NCBI GenBank assembly: GCA_944383375.1
Contig: CALWPG010000002.1
Span: forward strand, 83,007-136,706
Length of the DNA stretch: 53,700 nt
Source of the DNA: an uncultured Clostridia bacterium
GTDB lineage: Bacteria > Bacillota > Clostridia > Christensenellales > UBA1242
Direction: 5' to 3'
This document shows, one piece after another, positions 27,437-36,177 of the stretch (position 1 is the stretch's first letter; each line of letters starts with the position of its first letter). The notes below the pieces were generated by a model. It was not told the DNA's origin. It made no database searches and saw only the letters and a program-made list of their open reading frames with translations. Made by a program: the position numbers and the translations under genes.

Positions 27437-28303
27437 TTAAGTTGGAATATTCGTAATAAGCGAAGCCGAGAGCTCCTTGGTTGTAGTCGATATAAATATA
27501 ATCTCCAATATTTTTTCATAGTAGACATCGTTTGAAACAGAGATGTCTATTTCTTTTTCATCAATTATAATCGTTAAAGTATATTGAGTAATCTGCCTTG
27601 CACCAGCTGTGATATCTTTTTCCATAATTTCATAACTATTTGAAGTTTTACTTGAGGGAAGTGAAGTATTGACGATACTGGCTCCAAACATTGAATAGCA
27701 ATAAGAAAGTACAAAAACAAGGGTCAAAAAGCCAAATTTTTGCCATTTTTTTGGTGATAATTTATTAAATAGCTTTTTAAAAACTGTGAAAGCAATGGTT
27801 GTTATCACGGAAAAGATAATGGCTGTGGGCAAAAGTGCCCAAAGCATAAATAATAGATTTTGGTAATTATAGTCCAAAGCATCCAAAAAAGATATCAATA
27901 ATGCAACAAGTAAAGTTATAATTATTTGTCGGTTTAGTTTAATTGTGAAATACTTTTGTTTTCTGATAAGAAATGTCACACTCACAAAAATCAGAATCAT
28001 TGTTGTGCAAATAAACACAGTAAGAATCCAAATGTCATGTGGTAATAAAAATCTCAAATTTAATGCCACAAATAGTCCAATGAAAGTAACATAAGCCATA
28101 ATTTTGTATGTTCTAACTTTTGTTTGAAGTACATTTTGGATAAGAGCAGTTAAAAGATATAACTACATAATAATGTGTTGTAAGTTGTCAATTAAATAAT
28201 AAGAAAAATAAGCTGTGTTAATGAATGCGACAATAAAGAAAATTATTGTAAGTACAATGTAAATTGCATTAAAATAATTAAATTTTTTATTATTTTCTTT
28301 CAT
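27437..28303 (-). pseudogene. multi-pass membrane protein gene with in-frame TAG at codon 47
   Basis: From ATG 28303 the frame encodes a membrane protein of 288 codons, broken by a single TAG at 28163-28165 (codon 47). Downstream the frame is open to 27437, with a possible restart at ATG 28099 giving 220 residues. The part before the TAG (MKENNKKFNYFNAIY, then two hydrophobic stretches) looks like a real N-terminus. A good promoter ends six bases before ATG 28303, while 28099 has no ribosome site, so the long form is likely the original gene. About six membrane helices are followed by a small extracytoplasmic domain (about 205-288). TAG is used as a normal stop elsewhere here. I do not recognise the family. 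Confidence 0.65.
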
Positions 28304-28309
28304 ATTTTT

Positions 28310-28338
28310 ATTTTAGAAAATAAAGGTTATTGTGTCAA
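28310..28338 (-). promoter_or_regulatory. promoter of interrupted membrane gene, leaderless type
   Basis: TTGACA (28333-28338), 17 bases and TAAAAT (28310-28315) on the minus strand. The start point coincides with ATG 28303. Confidence 0.7.
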
Positions 28339-28361
28339 GTTACAATTATATTTTAAATATT

Positions 28362-29492
28362 TTATGATAAATTGAGCACAAAATTCGGAATTTGAAATCG
28401 TTTTTTTGAATTTTTTGTTTTTATTATAGCTTTTAAATTTTCTTTTAATCTTTTCTCGTCACTCAAATTAATCGCTTCAATGCATGCTTCTTCTGCCTTG
28501 TCGTATTCGCCCAAATAGTAATAACACATAGATAAATAATCATATGGCATGCTGGTCCAACATTCTGGTGATGAGATATAATTTAGATATCTTTCTTTGA
28601 TTTTTAACATTTCATTTAAAGTTACGGCACAATCAAGATATTTTTGTTGGCTGTAGTATAGTAGTGCCAATTCTAGATATGGCTCTCGTACGTGACTTGC
28701 TTCTAGTATTGCTTTTTTTAGATATTCTTCCTGGTTTTTTTCATCACCCAAATACCCATAGCATCTAGCAATATATCTCATGCTTGCACATCTTTCATCG
28801 CGCCAGGTGGAAGTTGGCAAGGTGAGGTGGTATTTTAACATATCTATTGCATTTTCGTATTCGTCATGGAACATAAACTCTCTGCCCAAATAATGTACAT
28901 TTCTATCATCAAGAGGATTTTCTTTTACAGAAAGTTTTAAAAGAGGCAAGTAATTTGATCGTGATTTTTCATTGTCTGCTTTGTGATTTAATTGAATATT
29001 TGGCAAATCAATCCACTCATATTGATTCTCATCAATAGGAACCAGTATTTCATGCACAGGATATTTCCATTTAAAAGCACCTTTTTTGTGAATTTTGTCT
29101 GACATAAAAACAATGCCTTCACTTCCGTCAGGATTGAAATTCCAAGTATAACGGTATCTAGCTCTGCCTGTTGTTTCTTTCCAATTTTCTTTTAAAATTT
29201 TGCTCCAATCACTTTCAAAATACTCATCAATATCAACGCAAACACAAATATTTGCATCGTCGGGTATTAAATTCAAACTATCATTTCTAGCCTCATCAAA
29301 CCGGAAAGTCTCATATTTTTTTTGCTCTGTGATTACTCCCAGTTCTTTAAATCTTTCATAAGTTCCATCAGTACTTCCTGTATCGAGAACACACACATAA
29401 TCTGCTTCTTTGACAGATTGAAAAAATCTATCAACAAATTTAATTTCATTTTTTGCTATAGCATACACACATATTTTATTTTCCATATTCAT
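28362..29492 (-). CDS. glycosyltransferase family 2 with TPR-like C-terminus
   Basis: A 376-residue cytoplasmic protein. The N-terminal GT-A domain starts NKICVYAIAKNEIKFVDRF, continues with VLDTGSTDGTYE (about 34-45) and has the metal-binding CVDIDEYF (about 85-92) as its DxD motif. The C-terminal half (about 210-350) is helical and reads as tetratricopeptide-like repeats (YLGDEKNQEEYLKKAI, YYLGEYDKAEEACIEAI). This arrangement is known in SunS-like and surface-glycan transferases. Two ATGs, at 29492 and 29486, are possible; neither has a clear Shine-Dalgarno. It follows the M60 protease gene by about 30 bases and may share its transcript, which would suggest glycosylation of a surface product. 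Confidence 0.82.
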   Translation of the reverse strand: MNMENKICVYAIAKNEIKFVDRFFQSVKEADYVCVLDTGSTDGTYERFKELGVITEQKKYETFRFDEARNDSLNLIPDDANICVCVDIDEYFESDWSKILKENWKETTGRARYRYTWNFNPDGSEGIVFMSDKIHKKGAFKWKYPVHEILVPIDENQYEWIDLPNIQLNHKADNEKSRSNYLPLLKLSVKENPLDDRNVHYLGREFMFHDEYENAIDMLKYHLTLPTSTWRDERCASMRYIARCYGYLGDEKNQEEYLKKAILEASHVREPYLELALLYYSQQKYLDCAVTLNEMLKIKERYLNYISSPECWTSMPYDYLSMCYYYLGEYDKAEEACIEAINLSDEKRLKENLKAIIKTKNSKKRFQIPNFVLNLS

Positions 29493-29522
29493 ATGGTATG
29501 AAATTCTTATTAATTTTGATAC

Positions 29523-32500
29523 TTATTTTTTTAGCAAGCTTTCAATCAATAAGATTCCACTTTTGACTGTAATAATTATCGCATGATTTCTTTCGCTTAG
29601 CTCGTCACTTAGGTATGCTAGATATTTTTTGTTAAGTTGATCAATTTCAATTTCAAAGCTTTTTCCATCAATTTTTATTTCAAGTGTACATTTTTGTTCC
29701 TGGTTAGTGTAAAAACCAAATTTACTTCCATAAAAACTAAATTTTACACTTCCATTTGTGGAAATTAAGTGGCCAAATGTCGAGGATGTGTATAACTTTT
29801 CATAGGATGTAAACAATGCTGTATCGGGAGAAATTTCTTCTCCACCAAATCCATAGCACATGTCAATTTTTTTCATCGCTACATATTGATTTGTATTTGT
29901 TTTGTATACAACCAGTTTATAATATCTTATGTTACTGTCTTTAAAAGTCACACCGACATCACCATTTGTGTAGTCTTGTATGTCATAATTACCCAAAAGT
30001 TGTAAATTATCTGCATCTGTGCCACCCAGAAGATCAAATTTTGTTGGCATGTGTGCAAAGTTGCCACCGGTATATTTAGTTATAATAAATTTGTTTACAG
30101 TATAAATTTTGCCCATGTCAATAGTCACTGCAAATGGATTTGTTTCGGAAATATTGTAATTCCTCTTAGAGTGAAATTGCAATGAAGTATCATTGTTTAA
30201 CACATTTTCTATCCTATAAATATCCAAATTATCCCAACAGCCATAGTTTCCCTCTGTGGACACTACCTTAGCACTTAAATCTTCAGGATATATATGGTCT
30301 ATTGCATAGATTTTGGTATACGAAGGTTCAATATAAAAATCTCTTGCCTCATAATCACCCAGTGTGCCCAAAATGTAGGTAGAGGGGATACTGACGACAT
30401 TTGAACCACCATACGACCATCCAAGCTCCATGTAAGCATCATTGCCATTAGATACGGTGATTTCTTTAAAGTAGACGTAATCTCCTGCGTTTAAACTTAA
30501 AGTTATAGTTTGATTGTCATTTGTTGTAAAATTTGGATTATTTCCAGTTAAAGATATGACTTTTTCATAATTATTTTCGTTGTTTATAGATATATACAAC
30601 CCGTGATTCCCTCTACCTGCACGCAAGCAAATTATGTATGTGTCAGTGGTTGGAATGTAAATTTTTCCTTCAATAACACCAATACTTCCATTGTTTAACC
30701 CATTCATAAAATGGTTTTTTGAATAATATTGATTTACTGTTGTGTAACCTTCAAATTGGTTTGCAAGTGCATCATCTGATGTTGTGTATATTTTGTTTGA
30801 ATAAGTGTATTTACTTGCAATTAAAGTCTTGCCACTTTGTTTGATATTTATTGAAAATGTGATATCGGGTGTGGTTATATTGTCATTTGATAGTGAAATT
30901 GTGACATAAAAAGTCCCACTTTCAGAATTTTGGTCAGGTGTATATGTGTACACATTTTCATCTGTTTTTGTAAGTGTCCCATAGTCAGGGTTTGTAACTT
31001 CGACTATTTGAAAAACAAAATCATTTGGAACAATCAATCTTTCATTGAAATTCATTACCAGTGGTTCACCATAATTTATCTCATAAGGTCTTACTGTCTC
31101 AACAAAAATTTCTTGGTTTGAAGTTATGAAATTTCTGCCGGTTTGAAATATGGTTGCCACTGGTACAAATGTCGGAAGTGATGAATATTTTTCAATAAGG
31201 CTTGTGCTGATATTTTGATGAAGCAAATTTGTAAAATAGTAGGAAAAGTCGTATTGCATTGTCTCACACAGTGCAGTGTACCAATTGTCAACGCCCATTT
31301 TTCCATTTTGTTTTCTTGTTGCCTGAATGAATTTATCTACTCCGAAGGAATGGATGATGTCAGCATACGCATTTAGTGAACTCTGTGCGTTTGAATTTAC
31401 ACTGTTTAACAGGGTTTCTCTTAAACTTCTCGAAGGATCGGTGAACCTGTTCCAACCAGTAAGTGTGGAATCATCAAGAGTTCTTGATGAGGATATGTTT
31501 GTATATAGAATGTATGATAGAAGGGTAGTCGAGTTGTTTGACACTTCGTTTACAGTGGAACTCTCCATACCATAACTTTGGTAGTGATGATTAAATTCAT
31601 GAATTGTTCCCCAAGATCCCGAAGTGATAAACGACTCATAATCCAGACTACCACTCATCCAAGACGGTGGCAAGTTGCACCAATTTCGGTCAACAAATGC
31701 CACGGCAGCACCTGCTGCAATGAATGGATCATATATGAAGGTGATACCCATGTCATCTCTGGCATTATGTGGAACTTGCTGTGATACACGTGACATATTT
31801 TCCCATAAACAAGCAACTTTATATAACTTTTCATAGTCCTTTGGAGCATAAAGTATTGGACCGGAATGTCTAACACTCATATCCCAGACTTCAAAATCAA
31901 AATATGGTGCACTGCAAAATTTCATTTGTTCAAATTCTTCTTTCGTAGTTAGGCCGTGTATGTAATGCATATACAAAACTGCACCAGATATTTTAATGGT
32001 AAAGGTACAATTTGTATTATTCGGAGTGATGTAAATAGGCCCACCAAGATGAAATCCCACATAGGCAGTTTGAGTGGAAACGTTCATTTTGTTTGCAATC
32101 AATGGCATTCTATTAAAAGATGAAGCAGACGCCCAAATGTTATTGATTTCATTGTTTTGGCTCAATTGACCAATGGCAACTATGACGCCACCGGTTTTAT
32201 CCAAATCTTCTTGAGTCATTTCAATTTTTATTACTTCGCCTGCTGGGGCGTATAGTCCCGTAATGTAATTGCCACCTCTTGTTGCTGAAATAGTAATTTC
32301 TTTAACGACAGCTTGTTCATCATCATCGACATCACCGAAATACATGTTTGCTGATGATGTGTGTTTGTATAGTTTTTCACCAGTAGGTGTGCCATTTAGG
32401 TATAGATTACCATATTCATCCATTGAGTCGTATGTTGAGCTTGATGCGATAAGCTTCGTATTTTCATCCAATATTTGGTTAAATTGCTCCGTAGTTGTGG

Positions 32501-32759
32501 AACCTTTGATATTGGTGCCATATGTAGGGTAATTTTGAAGACCACCATCGCTTGTCTGTGGAAGAGTTCTTTCTATTGTATCCAAAACTTTTCCATATTG
32601 CCCAATCTTTGTTGTCGTCTGATTTTCCACAGCATAGTAAGTTTGCTCGTTGTAGTCTAGGAGTATAAAGATCGTCGATAAAGTGATGGCAACCAACAAC
32701 AAAAAGACAAATATCATTAAAATTTTATTTTTATTACTAATTTTTTTTGTTTTTTTCAT
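29523..32759 (-). CDS. large membrane-anchored M60-type (enhancin-like) metalloprotease
   Basis: A surface protein of 1078 residues from ATG 32759. A basic start and membrane helix (about 12-35) act as signal anchor. The gluzincin motif HEFNH is at 387-391 with a candidate third ligand Glu405, within a domain (about 130-560) resembling peptidase M60, enzymes that cut mucin-type glycoproteins. An Ig-like segment is followed by a PA14-like domain (about 665-795), an F5/8 type C (CBM32-like) sugar-binding domain (about 830-965) and a C-terminal beta domain (about 970-1078). The frame opens 60 bases earlier, but the promoter lies there, so the later ATG is preferred; it has no Shine-Dalgarno. Host mucin as target is inferred from domain architecture. 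Confidence 0.82.
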   Translation of the reverse strand: MKKTKKISNKNKILMIFVFLLLVAITLSTIFILLDYNEQTYYAVENQTTTKIGQYGKVLDTIERTLPQTSDGGLQNYPTYGTNIKGSTTTEQFNQILDENTKLIASSSTYDSMDEYGNLYLNGTPTGEKLYKHTSSANMYFGDVDDDEQAVVKEITISATRGGNYITGLYAPAGEVIKIEMTQEDLDKTGGVIVAIGQLSQNNEINNIWASASSFNRMPLIANKMNVSTQTAYVGFHLGGPIYITPNNTNCTFTIKISGAVLYMHYIHGLTTKEEFEQMKFCSAPYFDFEVWDMSVRHSGPILYAPKDYEKLYKVACLWENMSRVSQQVPHNARDDMGITFIYDPFIAAGAAVAFVDRNWCNLPPSWMSGSLDYESFITSGSWGTIHEFNHHYQSYGMESSTVNEVSNNSTTLLSYILYTNISSSRTLDDSTLTGWNRFTDPSRSLRETLLNSVNSNAQSSLNAYADIIHSFGVDKFIQATRKQNGKMGVDNWYTALCETMQYDFSYYFTNLLHQNISTSLIEKYSSLPTFVPVATIFQTGRNFITSNQEIFVETVRPYEINYGEPLVMNFNERLIVPNDFVFQIVEVTNPDYGTLTKTDENVYTYTPDQNSESGTFYVTISLSNDNITTPDITFSINIKQSGKTLIASKYTYSNKIYTTSDDALANQFEGYTTVNQYYSKNHFMNGLNNGSIGVIEGKIYIPTTDTYIICLRAGRGNHGLYISINNENNYEKVISLTGNNPNFTTNDNQTITLSLNAGDYVYFKEITVSNGNDAYMELGWSYGGSNVVSIPSTYILGTLGDYEARDFYIEPSYTKIYAIDHIYPEDLSAKVVSTEGNYGCWDNLDIYRIENVLNNDTSLQFHSKRNYNISETNPFAVTIDMGKIYTVNKFIITKYTGGNFAHMPTKFDLLGGTDADNLQLLGNYDIQDYTNGDVGVTFKDSNIRYYKLVVYKTNTNQYVAMKKIDMCYGFGGEEISPDTALFTSYEKLYTSSTFGHLISTNGSVKFSFYGSKFGFYTNQEQKCTLEIKIDGKSFEIEIDQLNKKYLAYLSDELSERNHAIIITVKSGILLIESLLKK

Positions 32760-32766
32760 AACACTG

Positions 32767-32794
32767 ATTATATCATAATCATGTTTTTTGTAAA
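32767..32794 (-). promoter_or_regulatory. promoter of M60 protease gene, leaderless type
   Basis: TTTACA (32789-32794), 16 bases and TATAAT (32767-32772) on the minus strand. Transcription should begin at the ATG at 32759. Confidence 0.65.
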
Positions 32795-32803
32795 TGCCAA
32801 ATA

Positions 32804-32832
32804 TAAAAAAATCCCACAAAAATGTGAGATTT
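32804..32832 (-). terminator. degV terminator
   Basis: On the minus strand AAATCTCAC and GTGGGATTT pair (one G-T) around a short T-rich loop and run into T residues. It lies between degV and the M60 gene and separates their transcripts. Confidence 0.8.
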
Positions 32833-32836
32833 GTTT

Positions 32837-33670
32837 TTAATATTCAGCTAAACTCGCAAGACCAATTGCACCAATTCCTACATGCACACCAAATACTGGC
32901 TCCAGCCCCACTTCTTCAACATTTTTGAGTCCGAGTATCTGTTTCAATTTTTCAGCGATTTTTGGAACATTAACTTTATCATAAATGTAACAAATATATA
33001 ACTTCTTGAGTTTTTTTGGAAGGAGAGTAATTGCATCTGTTATTGCTTTGGTTAAGCCTAAAACCTTTTTTTGTATGGTAAGTTTTCCATCTGCAAATTT
33101 AAAAAGTGGTTTTATTTTAAGTATGTTTGCTAGTGTTGCACCCAAGGTGCCGATTCTTCCTCCACGTTTCAATGCATCCATCGAATCGGGAACAAATTGA
33201 ATTGCGAGCGAACTTTCAATTTTTGGAAGCAGTGCAAGTAAGTCATCAAAAGATATTCCTGCTTTGATGTGTTCAACTACTTCCTCAGTTAGCATTCTTC
33301 CACAAGTTGCTGCCTGTCTTGAATCATGTGCCACAATCCTTTTGCCTTCAAAAGAATTTGCAGCAATAGTTGCAGAGTTTATGGTGCCACTAAGAGCATT
33401 TGAAATTGTTAAAATCAGAATTTCAGCATCTGGATCTTCGCTGTAAATTTTATTGATGGCATTTATGAAATCTTGAGGTGAGGGCTGTGATGTTGTTGGA
33501 AATTTCTTTGATACTTTCATTTTTTCATAAAAATCAGCCCATGTATCTTCAAACCCTTCTTCAAAAACTTCGTCACCTAAAATCATTTTTAATCGAACAA
33601 CTTCAATATTATTATCTGTTGCATATTTTTTTGAAATTCCAAATGTGGAATCAACAATTAGTCTAATCAT
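32837..33670 (-). CDS. DegV-family fatty-acid-binding protein
   Basis: A 277-residue DegV protein, cytoplasmic, of the type that binds long-chain fatty acids and in Firmicutes can hand them to fatty acid kinase (FakB role). Signs: MIRLIVDSTFGISKKYA at the start, the TTSQPSPQDF lipid-head contact (about 59-68), ILTISNALSGTINSA (about 85-99) and VHDSRQAATCGRM-type segment near 113-125. The end GVHVGIGAIGLASLAEY matches the family's C-terminal head-group loop. It starts behind AAGGAG. A divergent TetR gene and a perfect palindrome in its promoter suggest specific repression. Confidence 0.9.
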   Translation of the reverse strand: MIRLIVDSTFGISKKYATDNNIEVVRLKMILGDEVFEEGFEDTWADFYEKMKVSKKFPTTSQPSPQDFINAINKIYSEDPDAEILILTISNALSGTINSATIAANSFEGKRIVAHDSRQAATCGRMLTEEVVEHIKAGISFDDLLALLPKIESSLAIQFVPDSMDALKRGGRIGTLGATLANILKIKPLFKFADGKLTIQKKVLGLTKAITDAITLLPKKLKKLYICYIYDKVNVPKIAEKLKQILGLKNVEEVGLEPVFGVHVGIGAIGLASLAEY

Positions 33671-33685
33671 ACAATTCTCCTTAAT

Positions 33686-33703
33686 TTAAGAAATATTTCT
33701 TAA
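33686..33703. promoter_or_regulatory. 18-bp perfect palindrome, probable TetR operator
   Basis: TTAAGAAATATTTCTTAA is a perfect palindrome located just downstream of the predicted degV transcription start (near 33705). The TetR gene is read divergently 150 bases away, so this is its most likely operator. Confidence 0.65.
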
Positions 33704-33711
33704 CAAAGTAA

Positions 33712-33739
33712 ATTATACACACAATCCAAAAATTTGCAA
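33712..33739 (-). promoter_or_regulatory. degV promoter
   Basis: On the minus strand TTGCAA (33734-33739), 16 bases and TATAAT (33712-33717). The palindrome lies between the -10 box and the ribosome binding site. Confidence 0.6.
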
Positions 33740-33806
33740 TCATAAACTTAAAAATATTTTTAAATTTACACATTTGCAACAAAAGAATATATATTGTGAC
33801 ATTTTT

Positions 33807-33836
33807 TTGACTTAATAGCAAAATTTTTGATAAACT
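33807..33836 (+). promoter_or_regulatory. tetR-like gene promoter
   Basis: TTGACT (33807-33812), 18 bases, TAAACT (33831-33836); a short leader with GGAG leads to the ATG at 33852. Confidence 0.5.
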
Positions 33837-33851
33837 AGAAGTGGAGAAATT

Positions 33852-34388
33852 ATGAAACTGGATGAAGTTGAAAATTACATCACGCAATCACTTGTGCTGC
33901 TAATGAAAAATACGCCTTTTGATAAGATAACAATGGAACAGGTTGCAAAAAAGGCAGGTGTATCAAGAAGAACGATTTATAGATATTTTGATAATAAAGG
34001 TCAAATTCTTGATAGAGTTTTTTCAAAAATTGTAAAAAACTATGAGATTAAAATAAAAGATGATTTAAATTCGAGTGATAATGTCATACTTACAAGTTTT
34101 AAGTTTATTCTCGATAATTCTGATGTTTTTATTCTAGCCTACAAAAACAACTTGCTGGACAACATAACAATGGCAATTAAAGAAGTGGTTAAAGAAGCAG
34201 TTTTGAGTTATAATGAAAAGGCAAAGAGCTGGTCGGAAAAATATTTTAATTGTTATATATCATTCACTACCGGTGGAATTTATAGATTATTGTACGAATG
34301 GCTTGAAACTGGTTCAAACAAAAATCCGGCAGAAGTCTTTGAAGTATATAAAAATGTAATTTCTGACCTCGATAAAAAATTTTATTAA
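33852..34388 (+). CDS. TetR/AcrR-family transcriptional regulator
   Basis: A 178-residue regulator with the TetR helix-turn-helix at about 22-50 (DKITMEQVAKKAGVSRRTIYRYFDNKGQIL). The ligand-binding half is helical and of the size found in DhaS/FadR-like members. It is divergent from degV with a 181-base gap holding a perfect 18-bp palindrome over the degV start, so it probably represses degV in response to a lipid or acyl-CoA. That ligand is an inference from the target. The ATG follows GTGGAG. Its 3' end overlaps the convergent small gene by four bases. Confidence 0.88.
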   Translation: MKLDEVENYITQSLVLLMKNTPFDKITMEQVAKKAGVSRRTIYRYFDNKGQILDRVFSKIVKNYEIKIKDDLNSSDNVILTSFKFILDNSDVFILAYKNNLLDNITMAIKEVVKEAVLSYNEKAKSWSEKYFNCYISFTTGGIYRLLYEWLETGSNKNPAEVFEVYKNVISDLDKKFY

Positions 34389-34768
34389 TTAAAAAGTTGC
34401 TCATATAGTTCAGTAATAGAGTTCAATGTGCTTACAAGTTTTTCACATAGAGCAGTTTTTGCTGGATTTGTATTGCCGTCAAGAGAGATGTCTAAGAGTG
34501 TTGTTGCAAGCTTTACACCATCACACATTAGTTGGGCTAAGTTTAAAGAGGAAATGTCATAATCAACTTTTTCATTATTATTTCCACATATTTCATAAAC
34601 CTCAACAAAGGTATCTTTTACAAGTGTTGACATTATATCCTTGACATTTAAAAAAAGTTTTTGAGATTGAGCGATGTCGCCGTCATCAATCGCAATTTGC
34701 GATTTTAATAAAAGTTTTGAGCATTCTGCTAAATTCTCTATAAGTTCAATGTATGTTTTTTGTTCCAT
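34385..34768 (-). CDS. small helical protein of unknown function
   Basis: A 127-residue acidic protein predicted to be almost entirely helical, with no signal peptide or membrane segment. It starts behind CAGGAG. The pattern of amphipathic helices (YIELIENLAECSKLLLKSQIAIDDGD at 5-30, KLATTLLDISLDGNTNPAKTALCEKLVSTLNSITELYEQLF at the end) resembles four-helix-bundle proteins such as FliS in a general way, but no flagellar gene is nearby and no motif supports that. It converges on the TetR gene with a four-base overlap and is divergent from the membrane protein at 34887. Function unknown. Confidence 0.65.
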   Translation of the reverse strand: MEQKTYIELIENLAECSKLLLKSQIAIDDGDIAQSQKLFLNVKDIMSTLVKDTFVEVYEICGNNNEKVDYDISSLNLAQLMCDGVKLATTLLDISLDGNTNPAKTALCEKLVSTLNSITELYEQLFN

Positions 34769-34886
34769 TTTTTCTCCTGTATGTATGTTTTTTGTTTAAT
34801 CATTATATAATAAATTGATAACATTGTCTATTTTATTTGAAACAATCTTGAAATTATGGTAATTTATAAGTCAAGGAGTATAAAAA

Positions 34887-35528
34887 TTGGAACAACAAAA
34901 TGTAGAAATTGTCGGAAACGACAAAAATAAAAAATCAACAAAAAATTTAATTGTGGCGGGGCTTATGTCAATACTTGCAGGTCTTTTGGGCTGTGTGGTG
35001 CTTGGTCTATTGTTGACATTTGGCTTTGTGGCATCAATAAGCGGAATAGTTATAACTGCAGCAATGTTCTATACATTCCAAAAATTTTATAAAACAACAA
35101 GCAAGTGGTTGTATGTTTTTATAGTTGGTGTTGCGATCATAGAAATATTTGTAACAGTGCTTGTAGCCGATGGACTTATTGTTCAAGCTGCATACTATAA
35201 TACTGGCAGGATTATTTCATACTCAGAAGCAGTAAGTATAATATTTTCAGAGAGTGAACTTGTTGGCGCTTTCTTTTCTGACTTTTTAATGTCGGTGCTA
35301 TTTGCACTTATTGGAATTGGTTTTATGATATATAGTCTTGTACAAAAACAAAAACATGAGAAAGCCATGGCAATGAGTACTTTAAAAAGTGATGATGTTA
35401 TATACACGCCTGCAGAAGTGGTTGAAAATAAAGACAAAGAAAATGTTAGTGATGAAGCAAAAAAAGATGATATTCGCAGTACTGAAAAAGACACTGATCA
35501 AGATAAAGATACAGATAATCAAGATTAG
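34887..35528 (+). CDS. membrane protein with acidic repeat-rich tail
   Basis: A 213-residue protein starting at TTG (34887) behind AAGGAG. A charged N-terminus (1-18) leads to four membrane helices (about 21-45, 47-65, 75-95 and 130-150). The C-terminal 45 residues are cytoplasmic, low in complexity and rich in Asp, Glu and Lys (DDIRSTEKDTDQDKDTDNQD). The stop is TAG. I do not recognise a family. It is read in the same direction as the next two genes, with 56 bases before the next start. Confidence 0.65.
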   Translation: MEQQNVEIVGNDKNKKSTKNLIVAGLMSILAGLLGCVVLGLLLTFGFVASISGIVITAAMFYTFQKFYKTTSKWLYVFIVGVAIIEIFVTVLVADGLIVQAAYYNTGRIISYSEAVSIIFSESELVGAFFSDFLMSVLFALIGIGFMIYSLVQKQKHEKAMAMSTLKSDDVIYTPAEVVENKDKENVSDEAKKDDIRSTEKDTDQDKDTDNQD

Positions 35529-35584
35529 TCTTGTAAAATGTAATATAATGTGGTATAATTAACTTAGAAAATTAGGAGTTAGTT

Positions 35585-36166
35585 GTGCCAAATTCATCAA
35601 GAATAAAAAAATTAAAAAATAAACTAAAAGAAATTGAAGATGGCGATGGATTTGTTTGTGATGAAAATGGCAAAGCCATCATAAATGTCGGCGCGGAAAA
35701 TTACGACGACATTTTTTCGCCTTATTGTTATAAAGGTGGAGATATGTTATCTTCTTCTCTTGTGGAATATCTCAATCAAAAATCCAATGTAATTCCACTT
35801 GAATATGATTTGACGATAAAGTTCCATGTCAAAGATGCAACTGAAGAAAAAAGAAAGGAAATTCAATCGGCACTTAAAGAAAATTATCAAAGTTCAATAT
35901 ACGGTGTGGATCTTAGGATGCGCAGAACTGCCATATTCTCTTTGTGTTTCATATTAATAGGCCTTTTGTTTACAACTCTATATATAATAACTAACAATGT
36001 TTGGCATATTGCAATAACTTATATTGTAGATTTGCTTGCATGGGTTTTTTTGTGGGAAGGTATTGATGCTTTTTTCCTTGACAGGCGCATGATGAAGATA
36101 GACAAGATAAAAGCCTTGCGTTTGGCCACTGCCAATGTTGAAATTGTTGAATTTGAACCATATTAA
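35585..36166 (+). CDS. membrane protein of unknown function before a glycosyltransferase
   Basis: A 193-residue protein starting at GTG (35585) with AGGAG ahead. The first 110 residues are hydrophilic and contain an amphipathic helix (FHVKDATEEKRKEIQSALKENYQ), then two membrane helices (about 117-136 and 142-160) and a short basic-acidic end. No known domain is apparent. The glycosyltransferase at 36178 follows after 11 bases, so the two are probably co-transcribed and may act together at the membrane in glycan synthesis or export. Confidence 0.65.
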   Translation: MPNSSRIKKLKNKLKEIEDGDGFVCDENGKAIINVGAENYDDIFSPYCYKGGDMLSSSLVEYLNQKSNVIPLEYDLTIKFHVKDATEEKRKEIQSALKENYQSSIYGVDLRMRRTAIFSLCFILIGLLFTTLYIITNNVWHIAITYIVDLLAWVFLWEGIDAFFLDRRMMKIDKIKALRLATANVEIVEFEPY

Positions 36167-36177
36167 AAGGAAAAATT

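Noticed and set aside
28163..28165. General reassignment of TAG as a sense codon
   Set aside because: TAG is the natural stop of the gene ending at 35528, and only one internal TAG was found.
34385..34768. FliS-like flagellar chaperone
   Set aside because: Only size and helix content fit; no flagellar gene or conserved FliS residue is present.
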